In this document: positions 27,228-35,995 of the stretch, piece by piece
How positions within the stretch are numbered: position 1 is the first letter of the stretch
Layout of the letters: every line of letters starts with the position of its first letter
NCBI GenBank assembly: GCA_964570325.1
Contig: CAZMXS010000003.1
Span: forward strand, 1 to 64,000
Direction of reading: 5' to 3'
DNA length: 64,000 nt
Origin: CAZMXS01 sp964570325
GTDB taxonomy: Bacteria; Verrucomicrobiota; Kiritimatiellia; CAIQIC01; CAZMXS01
Notes under the pieces: model-generated
Told to the model about the DNA's origin: nothing
The model's database searches: none
What the model saw: only the letters and a program-made list of their open reading frames with translations
Made by a program: the position numbers and the translations under genes

Positions 27228-28136
27228 TCACTTCAGCTTCAGGCGCAATTCCGAGAACCAGCCGAGGTTGGTGAGATTGTTCATCTCCTTGGCCATGAAA
27301 TCGGACATCAGCTCGATCACATTGGGCTCGATACCCAGCGCGGCGCGGCTGGCCTCCAACTGCTGCGCGTACGCCCCGGAAAAATCGGCATAGCCTTGCT
27401 GTTGCTTGAAACTCATGTATTCCGCCAGGCGGATCACATGCAGCAGCGCCTCGTATTTTTCATCATGATGGTCATGATCGTGATGGTGCCCGATGACCGC
27501 GATCATGTGATCGGGAAAGTTCCACTTGCGCGCCACGAGTTCGCCGATCTCCTGGTGCGTCACCCCCATGACCGCCCGCTCCTCCTCGGCCAGCAGGGAC
27601 TCATTCTGGAAACGCCGCACAATGGCATCCTGGAATCCGTCTTCGGAAAGGAACTGGTGCTCGATCGCAATGCCAAAATCGTGGAGCAGTCCGACCACAA
27701 AGAGATCCTTCGAGGTGGCGCCATATTTGTGATGGTAAATCAGGCGGCACCCCACCGCCACCGCGATGCTGTGCCGCCATAGCGCGGTCGGCGTATAATC
27801 GGCGATACCCTTGGCTGTCTTGAGCAGCGAGGAGACCGTCGCCGACATGATGATCTCCTCGGCCGTGTGAAAACCAATGCGAACGATCGCGTCCTTGATA
27901 TTGTCCACCCGGTCCTGGTTGCCGGTGGCGTAGTACACCGAGTTGGCCGCGCGCAACAATCGCGCGCTGGTGGCCTTGTCCATCTCGCAAACACTGGCCA
28001 AGTCGGCGGCGTGGGACTTCGGGTCGCGGCTGACCGTCAGGATGCGGCTGAGCACGGAAGGTATGGTGGATATTTCCTGGTGATCCAGGCCGCGGATAAT
28101 CCGATCCAGGTTCTTATTCTGGCTTTTTCCAAACAC
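27228..28136 (-). CDS. HDOD domain-containing signalling protein
   Basis: A 302-residue protein made almost entirely of one HDOD domain (about residues 15-215). Typical segments are ISTIPSVLSRILTVS, DLASVCEMDKATSARLLRAANSVYY (about residues 46-70), IVRIGFHTAEEIIM and the HD-like LFVVGLLHDFGIAIEH, followed by a histidine-rich HHHDHDHHDEKYEALLH. HDOD proteins are non-catalytic or weakly conserved relatives of HD phosphohydrolases and usually act in signalling and stress responses. It stands between sufU and pdxH on the same strand, separated from both by spacers of 72-134 bases. Confidence 0.85.
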   Translation of the reverse strand: MFGKSQNKNLDRIIRGLDHQEISTIPSVLSRILTVSRDPKSHAADLASVCEMDKATSARLLRAANSVYYATGNQDRVDNIKDAIVRIGFHTAEEIIMSATVSSLLKTAKGIADYTPTALWRHSIAVAVGCRLIYHHKYGATSKDLFVVGLLHDFGIAIEHQFLSEDGFQDAIVRRFQNESLLAEEERAVMGVTHQEIGELVARKWNFPDHMIAVIGHHHDHDHHDEKYEALLHVIRLAEYMSFKQQQGYADFSGAYAQQLEASRAALGIEPNVIELMSDFMAKEMNNLTNLGWFSELRLKLK

Positions 28137-28234
28137 CCGGCACCATCCCTTGTCCGTTGCGTCAGCTTAATTCACTCCCGTATTTTTTAACGGCTCGGGA
28201 AACTCAAAACAAACAAAATCAGAACTCGCCGCGC

Positions 28235-28266
28235 GGGGGTGGCGGGCGGCCGATGAATCCGCCCCC
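28235..28266 (-). terminator. Possible terminator after the suf operon
   Basis: Immediately after the sufU stop (28271) the minus strand can form an imperfect GC-rich hairpin between 28262-28266 with its inner extension and 28235-28239, followed within about 20 bases by a T-rich tract (GATTTTGTTTGTTTTG). The stem has a bulge, so the call is tentative. Confidence 0.35.
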
Positions 28267-28270
28267 TCAT

Positions 28271-28705
28271 TTAATCCGCCGCCGCCACGCGGTCCAGCGC
28301 CCGCTGCGCCGCATGCCAACCCAGCGTCGCGCACTTGACGCGCAGCGGAAACTGCTTCACTCCGATGAGCGCCACGGCATCCCCCATCTCCTCCAGCCCG
28401 CCGGCCTTCTCGCCGCGCAAAACGGCGATGAAATCGGCGGCCATCCGCCGCGCCTCCGCCACCGGCTTGCCGGTCAACTCCTCCGCCATGATCGAGGAAG
28501 ACGCCATGCTGATCGCGCACCCTTTGCCGTCGAAACGCACCTCTTCCACGCGGCCGTCGCGGATCCGCGCGGTCAGCCGGATATGGTCGCCGCAGGTCGG
28601 GTTTTCCTCATCCACCAGCACTTCGGCGTCAGGAATCGGCCCGTAATGGCGCGGATGCTTGTAATGATCCAGGATGATGTCCTGATAGAGGTCGTCAAGC
28701 TCCAT
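28271..28705 (-). CDS. sufU: Iron-sulfur cluster assembly protein SufU
   Basis: A 144-residue U-type sulfur acceptor/scaffold. It starts MELDDLYQDIILDHYKHPRH, and the conserved zinc/sulfur ligands are in NPTCGDHI (about residue 40), GKGCAISMASSSIM (about residue 65) and RVKCATLGW (about residue 126). In Gram-positive systems SufU accepts sulfur from SufS. It overlaps the 3' end of sufS by 11 bases and is the last gene of the suf operon. The start at 28705 matches the family N-terminus. Confidence 0.93.
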   Translation of the reverse strand: MELDDLYQDIILDHYKHPRHYGPIPDAEVLVDEENPTCGDHIRLTARIRDGRVEEVRFDGKGCAISMASSSIMAEELTGKPVAEARRMAADFIAVLRGEKAGGLEEMGDAVALIGVKQFPLRVKCATLGWHAAQRALDRVAAAD

Positions 28706-30026
28706 GGCCAAAATACCCCCGCGCCTTGACAATGGATTCCGCCAACAGGTCAACCTCCTCCGGCAGATTGTAGAAATAGAGGCTGGCCCGGTTGACCGCC
28801 GGCACGCCCAGCTTGCGCATCAGCGGCTGCGCGCACAGATGCCCCGCGCGGATCGCCACCCCCTCGCGATCCACGAACTGCGCCAGGTCGTGCGGATGCA
28901 CGCCGGCGACTTCAAACGAAATCACCCCGCCGCGTTCCGGCGCGCGTCCAAAAATCCGCACGCCCGGCGTGCTTTCCAGGCGCGCGACGGCGTGGCGCGT
29001 CAACTCGCTCTCGTAACGCTCAATATTCTCCAGGCCCAGCGCGGTCAGGTAGTCAATCGCCGCGCCCAACCCGACCGCCCCGCTGATATGCGGCGTGCCG
29101 GCCTCAAATTTCTGCGGAATGTCGGCCCAGGTCGCGCGATCGAGGAACACCTGGTTGATCATCTCGCCGCCGCCCATAAAGGGGTCCATCGCCTCCAGGT
29201 GCTGCTCCTTGCCGTAAAGCACACCGATGCCCGTCGGCCCCAGCATCTTGTGGCCGGAGAACGCCAGAAAATCACAATCCAAGTCCCGAACATCCACCGT
29301 CATGTGCGGCACGCTCTGGGCGCCATCCACCAGCGCCAGCGCGCCGATCCCGTGCGCCTCGGCGATCATTTCCTTGATGGGGTTGATCGTGCCCAATACA
29401 TTGGAGACCTGCGTGAACGCGGCCAATTTTACCTTGGGGTTCAACAATTGGCGCCAGACATCCAGATCCAACCGGCCATCTTCGCGCACCGGGACAAACC
29501 GCAGCGCGGCGTCGCGCTCCCGCGCGAGCAGTTGCCAGGGCACCAGGTTGCTATGGTGTTCCATCTCGGTCAGGATGATCTCATCGCCCGCCTGAATGAA
29601 TTTGCGTCCCCAGCCGTGGGCCACCAGGTTGATGCTCTCGGTCGTGCCCCGCGTATAAACAATGCAACGCTCGCTTGGCGCGCGGATAAAGTGCATGACC
29701 TTGCGGCGCCCCTCCTCGAACTGTTGCGTGGCCTGCTCGGCCAGATAGTGCAGCGACCGATGCACGTTCGCGTTGCACAACTGGTAATAATCGCAAAGCG
29801 CGCAGAGCAACGAATCAGGCTTCTGCGTCGTCGCCGCATTATCCAGATAGGCCAGCGGCTTGCCCCCATGCACCGGCTGGCTCAGGATGCGGAAATCCTT
29901 GCGAATCCGCTGCACATCGAAAGGGCCTACACCCGGCCCGGCGCCCGGACCGGATCCGCACGATGGTCCGCACGGCCGGCAACAGGGACCCGGCATCGGC
30001 GGCGGCACAAATGGCTTGCTCTTCAT
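28695..30026 (-). CDS. sufS: Cysteine desulfurase SufS with Cys/Pro/Gly-rich N-terminal extension
   Basis: A 443-residue PLP enzyme that removes sulfur from cysteine for Fe-S cluster assembly. The core starts near VQRIRKDFRIL (about residue 38). It has LAYLDNAATTQKP, the PLP lysine in FLAFSGHKMLGPTGIG (about residue 265) and the catalytic cysteine in AIRAGHLCAQPLM (about residue 399), so it is a group II desulfurase. Ahead of the core are about 35 unusual residues with CCRPCGPSC (residues 15-23) in a proline/glycine-rich context. The start ATG overlaps the stop of a short frame continuing from sufD. Confidence 0.93.
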   Translation of the reverse strand: MKSKPFVPPPMPGPCCRPCGPSCGSGPGAGPGVGPFDVQRIRKDFRILSQPVHGGKPLAYLDNAATTQKPDSLLCALCDYYQLCNANVHRSLHYLAEQATQQFEEGRRKVMHFIRAPSERCIVYTRGTTESINLVAHGWGRKFIQAGDEIILTEMEHHSNLVPWQLLARERDAALRFVPVREDGRLDLDVWRQLLNPKVKLAAFTQVSNVLGTINPIKEMIAEAHGIGALALVDGAQSVPHMTVDVRDLDCDFLAFSGHKMLGPTGIGVLYGKEQHLEAMDPFMGGGEMINQVFLDRATWADIPQKFEAGTPHISGAVGLGAAIDYLTALGLENIERYESELTRHAVARLESTPGVRIFGRAPERGGVISFEVAGVHPHDLAQFVDREGVAIRAGHLCAQPLMRKLGVPAVNRASLYFYNLPEEVDLLAESIVKARGYFGHGA

Positions 30027-30121
30027 TTCTCCACCATAACTTGGCCGTCTTCAAAAATCACGTCGTAAACCCCATCCTTTTGACCGATCTGATCCGCTTT
30101 GCGGGCCCGAAACGAGATCCT
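30023..30121 (-). other. Open 32-codon frame bridging sufD and sufS
   Basis: The sufD reading frame stays open for 32 codons after its TGA stop and ends at a TGA that overlaps the sufS ATG as ATGA. The conceptual peptide includes KADQIGQKDGVYDVIFEDG and looks protein-like, but no suitable start codon is present except a late GTG. It may be a decayed C-terminal extension or a leftover of a small gene; no family was recognised. Confidence 0.35.
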
Positions 30122-31354
30122 TCACCCCATCCGCTCCGCCACTTGCCCGCGAACCCGCTCCCGGATAAACTCAAAAGGCACGCGCCCGATGATCTCCTCA
30201 AAGAAACCTTGAATCAGGGCGCGGCGGGCGGCCCGCTCATCCAGGCCGCGCGCGCGTAAATAAAAGATTTGCTCCTCGTCCAGATTGCCGATGGTGGAAC
30301 CGTGGCTGCATTTCAGGTCATCGGTGTCAATTTCCAAACCCGGCAGCGAATCCGCGCGCGCGCCATCGTTCAGCACCAGGTTGTTGTTTTTTTGGTACGC
30401 ATCCACCTGGACCGCGCCCGGCCGCGCGACGATCAACCCTTGATAGACGGAACGGGCCTGATCGCGCGCCGCGCCTTTGTAGAGCAGGTTGCTGGTCGTG
30501 CGCGGCGCCGCATGCACCTGGATCGTGCGCTGGTCCACATGCTGGTCGCCGGCCGCGAAATACAACCCGCCCAGTTCGGCGGCCGCGCCTTCACCCGCCA
30601 CCTCGCAGCCGGCGGTGAGCTTGCACCGGCGGCCGCCCAGATTCAACGCGACCCAGTCGAACCGGCCGCCGCGCGCGACCGTTGTCCAATCATTGGAAAA
30701 ATGGCAAGCGGTGTTTTCCAATGATTGGAAATCCACCACCCGCAAGGCCGCCTCCGCGCCCACGGCCGCCGTCCGCGCGGACACGCTCAAGACCGTCGCG
30801 CCGGGCGCGGACACGCGCCATTCCACCAACGTCGCCCGGCTGCGCGCCCCAGCCGTGATTTGCAGGCGCGGCAGCAGCAGCAACCGGTCCGCGTCAAGCG
30901 CCTGCCGCACCAGCAGACCGCGCGGCAACTCGGCCCCGTCGCGCACCTGAATCTGAAAACCGGCGTTCCAGAAGGCGGCGTTAAGCCGGCTGAACTTGTC
31001 GGCGGCGGGCGCCGCATCCTCTCCGGCGCCCCAGGCGATCCGCAGGCGGCCGTCGGCCAGCGCGCCGGAAATATCGTGCAGATCCCAACCGCTTCCGGAA
31101 ATCACGAGCGCCGCGTCAAACTCCGCTTCTTCGGGCGCAGCCGCCAGCGCGGTTCGCGGCAACAGGCCGGGGAAAGCGACGCCGCCGAACGGGAATTCCG
31201 CCGGATCGGTCCGGCGCCATTCCTCCATTTGGCGCGCGGGGAACGGCGCGCCGGCGTAGGCGTCAAACGCCGCGGCGCGGTCCGGCGCGCGCAGCGCGGC
31301 GAACGCGGCGGCATCCAGCCCGGGCAGAAAGACAGCCGTGTCGGTAGCGCTCAT
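30122..31354 (-). CDS. sufD: Fe-S cluster assembly protein SufD with in-frame palindrome pair
   Basis: A 410-residue SufBD-family beta-helix protein that forms the SufBC2D complex. The C-terminal half has the family core: [30 protein letters not shown] (about residues 299-328, given by position 30460-30371), the ALPGLEID-like [28 protein letters not shown] with the conserved histidine, and [11 protein letters not shown]. In the middle, [16 protein letters not shown] (about residues 208-223) is encoded by two palindromes at the position where homologues have a beta strand and turn. The start overlaps the sufB stop as ATGA. The N-terminal half is poorly conserved, as usual for SufD. Confidence 0.9.
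   Translation of the reverse strand: MSATDTAVFLPGLDAAAFAALRAPDRAAAFDAYAGAPFPARQMEEWRRTDPAEFPFGGVAFPGLLPRTALAAAPEEAEFDAALVISGSGWDLHDISGALADGRLRIAWGAGEDAAPAADKFSRLNAAFWNAGFQIQVRDGAELPRGLLVRQALDADRLLLLPRLQITAGARSRATLVEWRVSAPGATVLSVSARTAAVGAEAALRVVDFQSLENTACHFSNDWTTVARGGRFDWVALNLGGRRCKLTAGCEVAGEGAAAELGGLYFAAGDQHVDQRTIQVHAAPRTTSNLLYKGAARDQARSVYQGLIVARPGAVQVDAYQKNNNLVLNDGARADSLPGLEIDTDDLKCSHGSTIGNLDEEQIFYLRARGLDERAARRALIQGFFEEIIGRVPFEFIRERVRGQVAERMG
30682..30731. repeat. Bipartite palindromic element inside sufD
   Basis: TTGTCCAATCATTGGAAAA (30682-30700) and TTTTCCAATGATTGGAAA (30714-30731) are separated by 13 bases and are inverse in their central base. They are read on the coding strand as FQSLEN and FSNDWT. 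The core CCAATNATTGG is identical to the units in trpF and oppB. Confidence 0.9.
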
Positions 31355-32790
31355 CCGATGCTCTTGTCCAGTTTCATCTCCAGCAGCTTCACCGCCTCGA
31401 CGGCGAACTCCATCGGCAACTGCCTGAACACTTCCTTGCAAAAACCGTTCACGATCAGCGAGACGGCATCCTCTTCCTTGATGCCGCGGCTCTTGAGATA
31501 AAACAACTGCTCCTCGCTGATCCGCGAGGTGGTGGCCTCGTGCTCAATCACGGCGGTATGGTTCGCGGCCGCCACCGTCGGGAAGGTGTTGGCCTTGCAC
31601 CGGGCGCCGATCAACATCGAGTCGCATTGTGAATGATTGCGGCAACCGACGGCGTCCGGCAGAACCTGAACCAGCCCGCGGTATGTATTGACCGATTCGC
31701 CCGCTGAAATTCCTTTTGAGACGATCGTGCTGCGCGTGTGAGCGCCGGCGTGAATCATCTTCGTGCCGGTGTCGGCCTGCATCCGGTTGTTGGTCAGCGC
31801 GACCGAGTAGAACTCGCCGACGGAGTGCTCGCCCATGAGGATGCAACTGGGATACTTCCAGGTAATCGCCGAGCCGGCCTCAACCTGGGTCCACGAAATC
31901 TTGGAATGGCGTCCCCGGCAGTGTCCGCGCTTGGTGACAAAGTTGTAGATGCCGCCGCGCCCTTCTTTGTCGCCGGCATACCAGTTCTGGACAGTGGCGT
32001 ATTTGATTTCCGCATGATCGAGCGCGATCAGTTCGACGACCGCGGCGTGTAGTTGATTCTCGTCGCGCAGCGGAGCCGTACAGCCCTCCAGGTAGGAGAC
32101 GTAGGCGCCTTCGTCGGCCACGATCAGCGTACGCTCGAACTGACCGGTCTGGACGGCGTTGATGCGAAAATAAGTGGACAGTTCGATCGGGCAGCGGACG
32201 CCTTTGGGGACGTAACAGAACGAGCCGTCGGTGAACACCGCCGAGTTCAACGCGGCGAAGAAATTATCGCCCGGGGGCACGACCGTACCCATGTATTTTC
32301 GGACCAGGTCGGGGTGCTCGCGAATCGCTTCGGAAAACGAGCAGAAAACGATGCCCTGTTCAGCCAGCATCTGCTTGTGCGTCGTGGCGACCGAGACACT
32401 GTCGAACACCGCATCCACCGCGACGCCCGCGAATCGCTGCCGCTCGTGCAAGGGGATGCCAAGGCGGTCAAAGGTCTTCTGCAATTCCGGATTGATCTCG
32501 CCGGCCGCGGTGGTTGTCCGCTTGGGCGCGGAATAATAGCGCAACGCCTGGTAATCAATCGGCGGATACTCCAGCCGGGCCCAGCGCGGCTCCTTTTTCT
32601 GGAGCCAGCCGCGGTAAGCCTTCAAGCGCCAGTCGAGCATCCAATCCGGCTCGCCTTTTTTTTGCGAGATGAGCCGGATGATGTCCTCGTTAAGGCCGGC
32701 GGGAACGGTATCCTCCTCGATCGGCGTGACGAAGCCGTACTTGTACTCCTGGAGGAGCGCCTCGGGATTCTGGGGGTCGGATGGATGCAT
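31351..32790 (-). CDS. sufB: Fe-S cluster assembly scaffold SufB
   Basis: A 479-residue scaffold subunit of the SufBCD complex. It shows [17 protein letters not shown] at the N-terminus, GVVVDA-like [38 protein letters not shown] (about residue 207), [20 protein letters not shown], and the C-terminal [20 protein letters not shown] and [20 protein letters not shown] with the cluster-binding region cysteine near [10 protein letters not shown]. Length and motif order are normal. It lies between sufC and sufD; the sufD start overlaps its stop by 4 bases. Confidence 0.96.
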   Translation of the reverse strand: MHPSDPQNPEALLQEYKYGFVTPIEEDTVPAGLNEDIIRLISQKKGEPDWMLDWRLKAYRGWLQKKEPRWARLEYPPIDYQALRYYSAPKRTTTAAGEINPELQKTFDRLGIPLHERQRFAGVAVDAVFDSVSVATTHKQMLAEQGIVFCSFSEAIREHPDLVRKYMGTVVPPGDNFFAALNSAVFTDGSFCYVPKGVRCPIELSTYFRINAVQTGQFERTLIVADEGAYVSYLEGCTAPLRDENQLHAAVVELIALDHAEIKYATVQNWYAGDKEGRGGIYNFVTKRGHCRGRHSKISWTQVEAGSAITWKYPSCILMGEHSVGEFYSVALTNNRMQADTGTKMIHAGAHTRSTIVSKGISAGESVNTYRGLVQVLPDAVGCRNHSQCDSMLIGARCKANTFPTVAAANHTAVIEHEATTSRISEEQLFYLKSRGIKEEDAVSLIVNGFCKEVFRQLPMEFAVEAVKLLEMKLDKSIG

Positions 32791-32805
32791 GCGGAGGATC
32801 CCGTT

Positions 32806-33582
32806 TCAGGTCGCGCCGTTGACCTCGCCAATTTTTTCGCGGACCCAGTCGTAACCCTTCCGCTCCAGCTCCTTGACCATTTCGGGTCCGCCGGAGGTGA
32901 CGATCCGGCCGCCCATCAGGATGTGGAGATGGTCGGGCTGGATATAGGTTAGAATGCGCTCGTAATGCGTGATAACGATCAGGCCCAGTTCGGGCCCGAC
33001 GAGCTTGTTCACGCCTTTGGAGACAATCCGCAGCGCGTCAATATCCAGCCCCGAGTCGGTCTCATCCATGACCGCAATCTGCGGGCGCAGCATCAGCATC
33101 TGCAGAATTTCCATCCGCTTCTTCTCGCCGCCGGAAAAGCCGTCGTTGAGGTGGCGGTTCAGGAAAGCCTCGTTCATCTCGAGGTATTCCATATTCGCGC
33201 GCAGTTCTTTCATGAACTCCGCCGGTTTGAGCTTGCGCTCGCCGCGCACCGCGTCCTGCGCGGTCTTGAGGAACTTGGCGACCGTGACGCCGGGAACCGC
33301 GACCGGGTACTGGAAAGCCAGGAAAATGCCGCGCCGGGCGCGCTCCTCCGGCTCCAGTTCCAGGATATTTTCGCCGCGCAAGCGGATGGCGCCGCCGGAA
33401 ACGGCATAGCCCGGGTGACCCATGATCACATTGGCCAGCGTGCTCTTACCCGATCCATTGGGGCCCATGATCGCATGCACCTCGCCGCGGTTGACGGCCA
33501 GGTTCAAGCCGTTCAGAATGGGCTTGCCGTCCACGCCCGCCTGCAAATCCTGAATGACAAAATCCGCTTCGGTTCCGGTCAT
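32806..33582 (-). CDS. sufC: Fe-S cluster assembly ATPase SufC
   Basis: A 258-residue ABC-type ATPase. Walker A is MGPNGSGKSTL (about residue 39), the Q-loop region is LAFQYPVAVPGV (about residue 85), the signature is FSGGEKKRMEI (about residue 147), Walker B is IAVMDETDSGLD (about residue 167) and the switch histidine is in VITHYERILTY. SufC powers conformational change of the SufB-SufD heterodimer. The start at 33582 has a GAGGAG site 9 bases upstream. It begins 11 bases after the sufT stop. Confidence 0.96.
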   Translation of the reverse strand: MTGTEADFVIQDLQAGVDGKPILNGLNLAVNRGEVHAIMGPNGSGKSTLANVIMGHPGYAVSGGAIRLRGENILELEPEERARRGIFLAFQYPVAVPGVTVAKFLKTAQDAVRGERKLKPAEFMKELRANMEYLEMNEAFLNRHLNDGFSGGEKKRMEILQMLMLRPQIAVMDETDSGLDIDALRIVSKGVNKLVGPELGLIVITHYERILTYIQPDHLHILMGGRIVTSGGPEMVKELERKGYDWVREKIGEVNGAT

Positions 33583-33593
33583 GCTGCCGCTCC

Positions 33594-33938
33594 TCACACG
33601 TCAAAGCCCAGTTCCAGTCGAATGGCCTCGCTCATCCGCTCCGGCCCCCAGGGCGGATCCCAGACCAGTTCCACCTCCACCTCCCGCACTTCCTTCAATT
33701 CCTTCAAAGCCTGTTTCACCTGAAAAATCAGCGCCGGCCCATAGGGGCAGGCCGGCGAGGTCAGGGTCATGCGGATTTTCACCAATCCGTCGGCGCTGAC
33801 GTCCAGATTGTAAATGAATCCCAGTTCAACAATGCTGAACTGCAGGTCCGGATCGTAAATATTGCCCAGCACTTTCAGCGCCAACTCGACGAGCGCTGGC
33901 GGTCCCGAGCAAACCGGCACTGTTTTATTCTCGCCCAT
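33594..33938 (-). CDS. sufT: MIP18/DUF59 metal-sulfur cluster assembly factor (SufT-like)
   Basis: A 114-residue protein of the MIP18 (DUF59) family, which assists maturation of Fe-S proteins. Typical segments are VLGNIYDPDLQFSIVELGFI with the DPE/DPD motif (about residue 23), the exposed cysteine in MTLTSPACPYGPALIFQVK (about residues 59-77) and the closing VELVWDPPWGPERMSEAIR. In many bacteria sufT is the last gene of the operon; here it is the first. The start at 33938 (MGENKTVPV) is favoured by family length over 33974. Confidence 0.9.
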   Translation of the reverse strand: MGENKTVPVCSGPPALVELALKVLGNIYDPDLQFSIVELGFIYNLDVSADGLVKIRMTLTSPACPYGPALIFQVKQALKELKEVREVEVELVWDPPWGPERMSEAIRLELGFDV

Positions 33939-34012
33939 GGATGTGCAACCTACCCGTTTTACGCGGCTTGTCAAATCGCCGCCGACACGCGTCGGGGCCG
34001 CGCCCCGCCGGT

Positions 34013-34492
34013 CTACTGGCGGAAAAGCGCCATCAGTCGCTGGAGATAGGCGCCGGCCTCCGGCGCGCCCTCCGGTGGCGCCCAGGCGGCTTTTTCTTCC
34101 GTCGTCAGCGGCCGGTAGGGTCCGCCCTTGGCTTCAAAGAAAACACTGCCCGGCTCCAGCGCCACGATCGCATGGAACATGCCGTGCGGGATGTTGATGG
34201 CAACGGCGGCGCCGCCGGGCGCGAGAATAGTCCGGCCGACCACCGTGCCGGCGTCATCGAAAAGCGCAACCCCCAGCCGGCCGCGCACCGCGACAAAAGT
34301 TTCATCCTTGTTAGCCGCCAGATGCCGGTGCGGTTGGACGTAAGTGCGCGGCTCCATGGCATTCAGCAGGCGGTGGCAAGCGTCTTCGTCGGAGGCGTGG
34401 AAATTAAAATTCTTGCGGCCGCGCGGCGACTCGGCGGCGGTGCGACCGAGGCTGGACAAGAATGCTTCATCAATAATTTGGGCGTTGTTCAT
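34013..34492 (-). CDS. WbuC family cupin-fold protein
   Basis: A 159-residue cupin. The metal-binding pattern is visible in PHRHLAANKDETFVAVRG (two histidines and a glutamate, about residues 49-66) and IPHGMFHAIVAL (about residue 93), with GSVFFEAKGGPYRPL near the end. WbuC proteins are often found with O-antigen or nucleotide-sugar genes, and their reaction is not well defined. Here it lies 74 bases upstream of sufT on the same strand and is divergent from the exonuclease gene. The start is set at MNNAQIIDEAF; a longer open frame overlapping the exonuclease is an artefact. Confidence 0.8.
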   Translation of the reverse strand: MNNAQIIDEAFLSSLGRTAAESPRGRKNFNFHASDEDACHRLLNAMEPRTYVQPHRHLAANKDETFVAVRGRLGVALFDDAGTVVGRTILAPGGAAVAINIPHGMFHAIVALEPGSVFFEAKGGPYRPLTTEEKAAWAPPEGAPEAGAYLQRLMALFRQ

Positions 34493-34633
34493 GGCGCGGC
34501 ATCGTAAGCAACGCCGGCGGCGAGACGCAATCCGAAAACGGCCCGCCCCGCCTGATAAGCCGCATTGGGCAACCGGCTGAACATGGGAATGTCCGATGGT
34601 TGCAGCGCCGCGCGGGTGTGTTATGCTGCCGGT

Positions 34634-35452
34634 ATGCCGACTGCATGGAAATTGAAACTGGATCGCCCGCTGGCCGTTTTCGACATCGAGGCCACCGGCA
34701 TCAATGCCCGATCCGACCGGATCGTCGAACTGGCAATTGTGAAAGTAAATCCCCGCTACCAACGGGAGCAGCATACCTTCCGGATCAACCCCGATATGAA
34801 GATTCCGCCGGAGGCCACAGCCATTCATGGCATCACCGACGCAGACGTGGCACAGTGCCTCAAGTTCACGGAACTGGCCCCACGGATCGCCGAGATACTC
34901 CAGGATTGCGACCTGGCGGGCTACAACATCCTGCACTACGACATTCCCATGCTGACCGAGGAGTTCGCGCGCGCGAAGATCGCGTTTTCCATGGATGGCC
35001 GGCGGGTATTTGACGCGCAGCGGATTTTTCACAAGAAAGAACCACGCGACCTGGCCGCGGCCCTTAAATTCTACTGTGGGGAACTCCACCTCGGCGCGCA
35101 CGGCGCGCTGGAGGACGTCATGGCCACGCTGCGGGTGATGGACGGGCAATTCGCACGCTACCGCGACCTGCCGCAGACAATGGATGAAATGGATGCGTTC
35201 TGTGTGTCACGCGACCCGTCCTGGGCTGATCGGACGGGAAAGTTGAAATGGGCTGAAATCGAAACCGAGCAGGGCAAGCAGAAGGAAATAGTGATCAATT
35301 TCGGCAAGAAACTGGGCGCTCCGTTGCGCGCGTTGGCGCGCCATGACAAAAGCTATCTGCAATGGATCATCAATGGGGATTTCCCGGCTGACACGCGCCG
35401 GATAGTGCAGGACACATTGGACGGCAAGTTCCCGAAACCGCCCGCGGATTGA
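34634..35452 (+). CDS. DEDDh 3'-5' exonuclease with ExoX-type C-terminal domain
   Basis: A 272-residue exonuclease. The catalytic Exo I motif is AVFDIEATGIN (about residues 14-24), Exo II is NILHYDIPML (about residue 99) and Exo III with histidine is AHGALEDVMATLRV (about residue 155); AIHGITDADV between them is typical of DnaQ-like enzymes. The C-terminal part (KEIVINFGKKLGAPLRALAR, then SYLQWIINGDFP) resembles the small domain found after DnaQ-type nuclease domains in ExoX relatives. A role in DNA repair or proofreading is likely; the exact substrate is unknown. The start MPTAWKLKL was chosen because the domain begins directly after it. Confidence 0.85.
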   Translation: MPTAWKLKLDRPLAVFDIEATGINARSDRIVELAIVKVNPRYQREQHTFRINPDMKIPPEATAIHGITDADVAQCLKFTELAPRIAEILQDCDLAGYNILHYDIPMLTEEFARAKIAFSMDGRRVFDAQRIFHKKEPRDLAAALKFYCGELHLGAHGALEDVMATLRVMDGQFARYRDLPQTMDEMDAFCVSRDPSWADRTGKLKWAEIETEQGKQKEIVINFGKKLGAPLRALARHDKSYLQWIINGDFPADTRRIVQDTLDGKFPKPPAD

Positions 35453-35460
35453 AGAATCTT

Positions 35461-35682
35461 CTATCCCACCCGCTCCACCGACAGATCCGAGCTGACCAGT
35501 TCACGCAACTGGGCCTCAATGCCCTGATGGAGCGTGATGACCGCGCTCGGGCACGACCGGCAGGAGCCGTGCAGCTTGAGTTTGACCACGTTGCCCTCCA
35601 GCGCGACGAATTCCACGTCGCCGCCGTGCGATTGAATGTAGGGCCGCACTTGCCCGATGTATTCCTTCACTTTTTCTTCCAT
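35461..35682 (-). CDS. NifU C-terminal-like (Nfu-type) Fe-S scaffold
   Basis: A 73-residue protein consisting only of an Nfu domain. MEEKVKEYIGQVRPYIQSHG opens it, then GGDVEFVALEGNVVKLKL and the cluster-ligating GSCRSCPSAVITL with its CxxC motif (about residues 40-43), then LHQGIEAQLRE. Such short Nfu proteins deliver 4Fe-4S clusters to targets, which fits the suf operon 1 kb away, though it is transcribed separately. Convergent with the exonuclease gene with only 8 bases between stops. Confidence 0.85.
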   Translation of the reverse strand: MEEKVKEYIGQVRPYIQSHGGDVEFVALEGNVVKLKLHGSCRSCPSAVITLHQGIEAQLRELVSSDLSVERVG

Positions 35683-35995
35683 GATGGCGCCTCTTTCGTG
35701 AGATGAAAAAACTTTATGAGACAGTATGCGTAACCGGCCAAAATGCAAGTGCCGTTCGTCACCGCATCGCGCCGGGACATGTCAGCCTCATTCTCGGGAC
35801 TCGCCGGACCCGCGGGCGCGTCCGGATTGGTTCGCTTCAACTGGCAACGGCAAGTTCCAATGCTCGAGCAGTGCGCGAGCCCCGCCGGTGAATAAATCCG
35901 GCCCCCGCGCGTCCATGAGTATGGGTTTGGCCGCTTGATTGATTGAAAGAAAACGGATAGTTTATGGTCCGAAATCCATGAAAGGAGCATGTCGA
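35683..35995. other. Intergenic region between nfu and the LpoB-like gene
   Basis: 313 bases between divergent genes. It contains a promoter-like pair for the plus-strand gene (35935-35963) and short frames without coding character. The segment 35775-35905 is GC-rich with several small inverted repeats but no clear RNA gene. Confidence 0.5.
35935..35963 (+). promoter_or_regulatory. Candidate promoter of the LpoB-like lipoprotein gene
   Basis: TTGATT (35935-35940) and TAGTTT (35958-35963) are 17 bases apart, 33 bases before the ATG at 35996. The same arrangement with the same -10 hexamer precedes gap. AAAGGAG lies 8 bases before the start codon. Confidence 0.4.

Noticed and set aside
34013..35149. 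Long minus-strand frame extending the WbuC gene by over 200 codons
   Set aside because: The extension is antisense to the exonuclease; the cupin domain begins at 34492.
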